DNA of 9,293 nucleotides. It comes from JADLEX01 sp964586775 (GTDB taxonomy: Bacteria; Lernaellota; Lernaellaia; JACKCT01). Positions within the stretch are counted from its first letter, which is position 1, and every line of letters begins with the position of its first letter. The notes under the pieces are model-generated. The model was not told the DNA's origin, made no database searches, and saw only the letters and a program-made list of their open reading frames with translations. Below are positions 7,056-9,293 of this stretch, one piece after another. The position numbers and the translations under genes are program-made. The DNA lies in the NCBI GenBank assembly GCA_964586775.1, contig CAZPJD010000299.1:1-9293 (forward strand), written 5' to 3'.

Positions 7056-7094
7056 CGTGTCCCCGCGCGTTCGTCCGATTCAATTTCCCGTCGC

Positions 7095-7123
7095 GTTTTA
7101 CCGCGAGGCGGCGCGATTTTAAA
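7095..7123 (-). promoter_or_regulatory. Candidate minus-strand promoter of the cobalamin-domain-like gene
   Basis: On the minus strand TTTAAA (7123-7118) is followed after 17 bases by TAAAAC (7100-7095), each matching four of six consensus bases. The AT-rich hexamers stand out in GC-rich DNA and lie about 40 bases before the ATG at 7055. The extended -10 TG seen in the plus-strand promoters is absent. Confidence 0.3.
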
Positions 7124-7157
7124 CCGTCGCCCGGCTCGGAACGCCCGCCGAACGGGC

Positions 7158-7187
7158 TTGGACAATTTCGCCGTGCGGTGGTAAAGC
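7158..7187 (+). promoter_or_regulatory. Predicted promoter of the hotdog thioesterase gene
   Basis: TTGGAC (7158-7163) is followed by TG at 7179-7180 and TAAAGC at 7182-7187, the same 15-base distance from -35 to TG as in the promoters at 444 and 3648. The -10 box lacks the final T at the usual place. The likely start near 7194 gives a leader of about 33 bases before the ATG at 7227, which includes GGAGG at 7215-7219. Confidence 0.45.
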
Positions 7188-7226
7188 TCGCGCGCGACGC
7201 GACCGGGAAATCACGGAGGCGAGTTC

Positions 7227-7784
7227 ATGACCGAAGCCGCACAGGACCTGGTGCCCGAGCTGACGGGCGAGCTTGGCTGGACGCCGCTTCCGATGCCGGA
7301 AAAAATCGGCCGCGGGCGATCGTTCGTGTCCGGCGACACCGACGGCGACCGGCTGCGCGTGCGGTATTTTCGCCGCGAATCCGACGGCGCGATGGTGGGG
7401 CGCGTGTGGTTCGGCCCGGGCGCCGAAGGCCCGCCCATGCACGTTCACGGCGGCAGTATGGCTGCCGTACTCGACGAGGTCATGGGCGGCGCGGCTTGGA
7501 TGGCCGGGCACACGGTCGTCGCGGCGCAGATCACCGTCAAATTCCGCCGCATGATTCCGCTGCTGCGCGTGATGACCATCGAGGCGAGCGTGACAAAGAA
7601 AGAGGGCCGGCGCGTGACGACCGTCGGTCGGCTCATCGGTGACGACGGCGAGGTCTACACCGAGAGCGAGGGGCTGTTCATGGAGCTCGCCGCGGACCAG
7701 TTCGCCGATCTCGCCGACCGTGCCCGCAAAGCATGGGTGAAGGCTCAGACCGTTCATCCCGCATCCGACGAGGCCAAAGGCTGA
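7227..7784 (+). CDS. PaaI/THEM4-like hotdog-fold acyl-CoA thioesterase
   Basis: The 185-residue product has a clear start: ATG 7227 with GGAGG seven bases upstream. The hotdog fold is shown by the motif H74-G75-G76 followed seven residues later by D83 (HVHGGSMAAVLDE), the spacing found in PaaI and THEM4/5-type thioesterases, where the Gly pair opens the central helix and the Asp is a catalytic candidate. The following strands (VVAAQITVKFRRMIPL, about 97-112, then MTIEASV, about 116-122, and RRVTTVGRLIGDDGEVYTESEGLFM, about 128-152) match the expected antiparallel sheet. There is no signal peptide, so it should be cytoplasmic and hydrolyse an acyl-CoA or similar thioester; the substrate cannot be read from the sequence. 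The charged tail (about 155-185) is helical. The gene has its own promoter and ends ten bases before the convergent outer-membrane protein gene. Confidence 0.88.
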   Translation: MTEAAQDLVPELTGELGWTPLPMPEKIGRGRSFVSGDTDGDRLRVRYFRRESDGAMVGRVWFGPGAEGPPMHVHGGSMAAVLDEVMGGAAWMAGHTVVAAQITVKFRRMIPLLRVMTIEASVTKKEGRRVTTVGRLIGDDGEVYTESEGLFMELAADQFADLADRARKAWVKAQTVHPASDEAKG

Positions 7785-7794
7785 AATCCGCGCG

Positions 7795-9204
7795 TCAGAA
7801 CGAGTAGCGAAACGTCGTGTACCCGTAATCGTTGTGGTCGAAGTCGCCGAAGCGAGTCTCGGGATCGCCGGCGAAGATCTGCGCGCCCAATTCTCCCGAA
7901 AAGTCCGCCGTGAACTTGTATCGTACGTAGGGCTTCACCATCCGGTCGTGGTGCCAGACGTTGTACGCGCCGTCCGCGCTGATCTCGAGGTCCTCGTCGA
8001 GCCACCGCGTCTGCACCTTCAGCGTCACCATCCCCTCGTTTTCCTCGTCGAGAAGCGCGTCGTCGTGATCGAGAATCTGCGTGTGCGTGTACTGGAGATT
8101 GATGTAGAGCTCCGTGCCGCTACGCCAGTCCACACCCGCCGCGGCCGACCAACTCGGCTTTCGCGAACGCCACTCGGCGTCCAGAATAATCGGGGCGACC
8201 ACGCTCATGGGCGGCAGGTCGGAAGGATCGGCGAGCGCCGGATCGAGTTCGTGCATCCACCAGCGCGGCGACGAATACGCGCCCTCGGTGCGGAACGCGA
8301 ATTTGTCGATCGTGAACGCCGCGCTGCCGCCGTACGCCTGATAGCGCTGATACTCCTCGCGCATGACGAGGACGCTTTCCCCGGCGAGGTAGAGCTCAGG
8401 GTCGACACTGAGACGCACATCGTAGGTCGGCAGGGGATCGAATCCGTCGAAGGCCACGGCTTCGAGATCGAATCGACCGATCGTCCCGCCAAGGCGCGCG
8501 GCGCCCTGCACGTTCTCGGCCTTGGGCCGTGGCACGTTCCCGCGCTGGAGCGTGACGAGGTCGGGCATGGCGTCGGCGATGTCGTATTGCATCGCGAGCT
8601 GCCACGGCAGCCAGTCGCTGGCCGGATCGGGCAGCAGGGCGGGCGTGAAGACGGGGATCGCCACGCCCTGCAACGACCACACGTCGTAGCTCGCGGTCAC
8701 GGCGGCCATTGGCACGCCGATCTTGCGCTGCGGTTTTTCGAAGGTCACGAACCAGCGGTAGTCCTCCGGGTTGACGAGGTCCGTCGGATTGAATTCGTCG
8801 GCCTTGCCCCACGCGAAAATCTTCTGGCCGACCTCGAGCGAGAAGTGCGGCGTGTACCAGCCGCCGTACGCCTCGCGCAGGCGTGTTTCCATGCCGTTTG
8901 AAAACTCGATCGACGTGGGATCGAAACGCAGATCCGCGTTGACGAAGAGCCGCCCCGTGCCGTCCTCGTTCGAGGCGCGGCCGACCAGATCGATCCCCGT
9001 CATCATCAGGGTAAAGTCGTTCGTGTCCGACGCGTCGTCCGGCCTTTGCGATTCCAGAATCCGCAAACGCGCCTGCTGCCAGAGTGACCCCGAGACGGTC
9101 GGCTCGGCGAACGCCGGAGCGGCGATGCCGACGGAGAGAATCGCGAAGAGCGCGAGAGCGATTGGCGTCGCGGGACGACAGGGATTCCTGAGAGTCGTAT
9201 TCAT
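7795..9204 (-). CDS. Outer-membrane beta-barrel protein, DUF1302-like
   Basis: The start chosen is ATG at 9204, because residues 1-33 from there form a typical signal peptide (Arg at 6 and 10, hydrophobic 15-33, AFA cleavage before E34). A TTG at 9255 and ATGs at 9249 and 9231 would add an unlikely N-terminal extension. The ribosome binding site is weak: AGGAAGAGA lies about ten bases upstream of the ATG. The mature protein is about 436 residues of alternating, aromatic-rich strands. It ends in YTTFRYSF with a C-terminal Phe, the usual BAM recognition signature. Residues 107-150 (LREAYGGWY, then GQKIFAWGKADEFNPTDLVN and PEDYR) match the conserved LREAY...GxQxxxWGkxDxxxxxDxxNPxDYR region of DUF1302-type outer-membrane proteins. 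Family members are usually longer (about 600 residues). Transport or envelope function is inferred; the substrate is unknown. It faces the thioesterase gene with a ten-base gap and no visible terminator. Confidence 0.85.
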   Translation of the reverse strand: MNTTLRNPCRPATPIALALFAILSVGIAAPAFAEPTVSGSLWQQARLRILESQRPDDASDTNDFTLMMTGIDLVGRASNEDGTGRLFVNADLRFDPTSIEFSNGMETRLREAYGGWYTPHFSLEVGQKIFAWGKADEFNPTDLVNPEDYRWFVTFEKPQRKIGVPMAAVTASYDVWSLQGVAIPVFTPALLPDPASDWLPWQLAMQYDIADAMPDLVTLQRGNVPRPKAENVQGAARLGGTIGRFDLEAVAFDGFDPLPTYDVRLSVDPELYLAGESVLVMREEYQRYQAYGGSAAFTIDKFAFRTEGAYSSPRWWMHELDPALADPSDLPPMSVVAPIILDAEWRSRKPSWSAAAGVDWRSGTELYINLQYTHTQILDHDDALLDEENEGMVTLKVQTRWLDEDLEISADGAYNVWHHDRMVKPYVRYKFTADFSGELGAQIFAGDPETRFGDFDHNDYGYTTFRYSF

Positions 9205-9293
9205 GTCAGCGCCGTCTCTTCCTGGCCCCATCTGCCGCCGGTAACCCATGCGCAACGTGTGGCACGGCCGCCCCCGACTGTGCGTTGTTCGGG
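9205..9293 (-). other. Partial upstream region of the outer-membrane protein gene
   Basis: These 89 bases contain the weak ribosome binding site of the minus-strand gene and in-frame but unlikely upstream starts at 9255 (TTG), 9249 and 9231. I see no convincing promoter; it may lie beyond the window edge. Confidence 0.4.

Noticed and set aside
7834..8901. Plus-strand 355-codon frame opposite the outer-membrane protein
   Set aside because: Arg/Val/His-rich antisense product, while the minus-strand frame has a signal peptide, a conserved motif and a C-terminal aromatic signature.

Overview
The window is GC-rich DNA from a Gram-negative bacterium. It encodes a predicted outer-membrane beta-barrel protein with an AxA signal peptide, a lipoprotein with a long aspartate-rich tract behind its lipidation cysteine, and two multidomain HDFNN-type histidine kinases that probably use TTG starts. 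This style (many PAS/CHASE kinases, Asp-tract lipoproteins, extended -10 promoters) suggests a deltaproteobacterial-type lineage, such as Myxococcota, Desulfobacterota or related candidate phyla. That is inference; there is no rRNA or other phylogenetic marker in the window.

Layout. Positions 1-443 hold no gene I can support, only one strong hairpin (398-418). A promoter (444-473) leads to a small Asp-rich lipoprotein gene (503-1210), which is closed by a clear intrinsic terminator (1234-1262). Next come two histidine kinase genes on the same strand: a membrane kinase with an extracytoplasmic CHASE4 sensor (1410-3611), then a soluble REC-PAS-PAS-PAS-HisKA-HATPase-REC hybrid kinase (3720-6644) with its own predicted promoter and a 5'-UTR hairpin. 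A convergent small gene (6657-7055, minus) resembles the C-terminal cobalamin-binding domain of methylmalonyl-CoA mutase, but with altered binding motifs. Divergent from it is a PaaI/THEM4-like hotdog thioesterase gene (7227-7784, plus). Convergent with that is a beta-barrel outer-membrane protein gene (7795-9204, minus). Its upstream region runs to the window edge.

How the genes may work together. The two kinases share closely similar transmitter modules and lie next to each other, so they may form one signalling route. The first has a sensor but no receiver; the second has an intact C-terminal receiver and an N-terminal receiver that keeps its aspartates but has lost the conserved Thr/Ser and Lys. 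No DNA-binding response regulator is present, so the output is unknown. The metabolic genes downstream face in alternating directions and are not one operon.

The points most worth a second look are the inactive-looking receiver, the cobalamin-domain relative with altered motifs, and a shared promoter architecture (TTGRNC, 15 bases, TGNTA) in front of three genes. I see no mobile element, CRISPR array, tRNA or rRNA, and nothing I would call a wholly new system.
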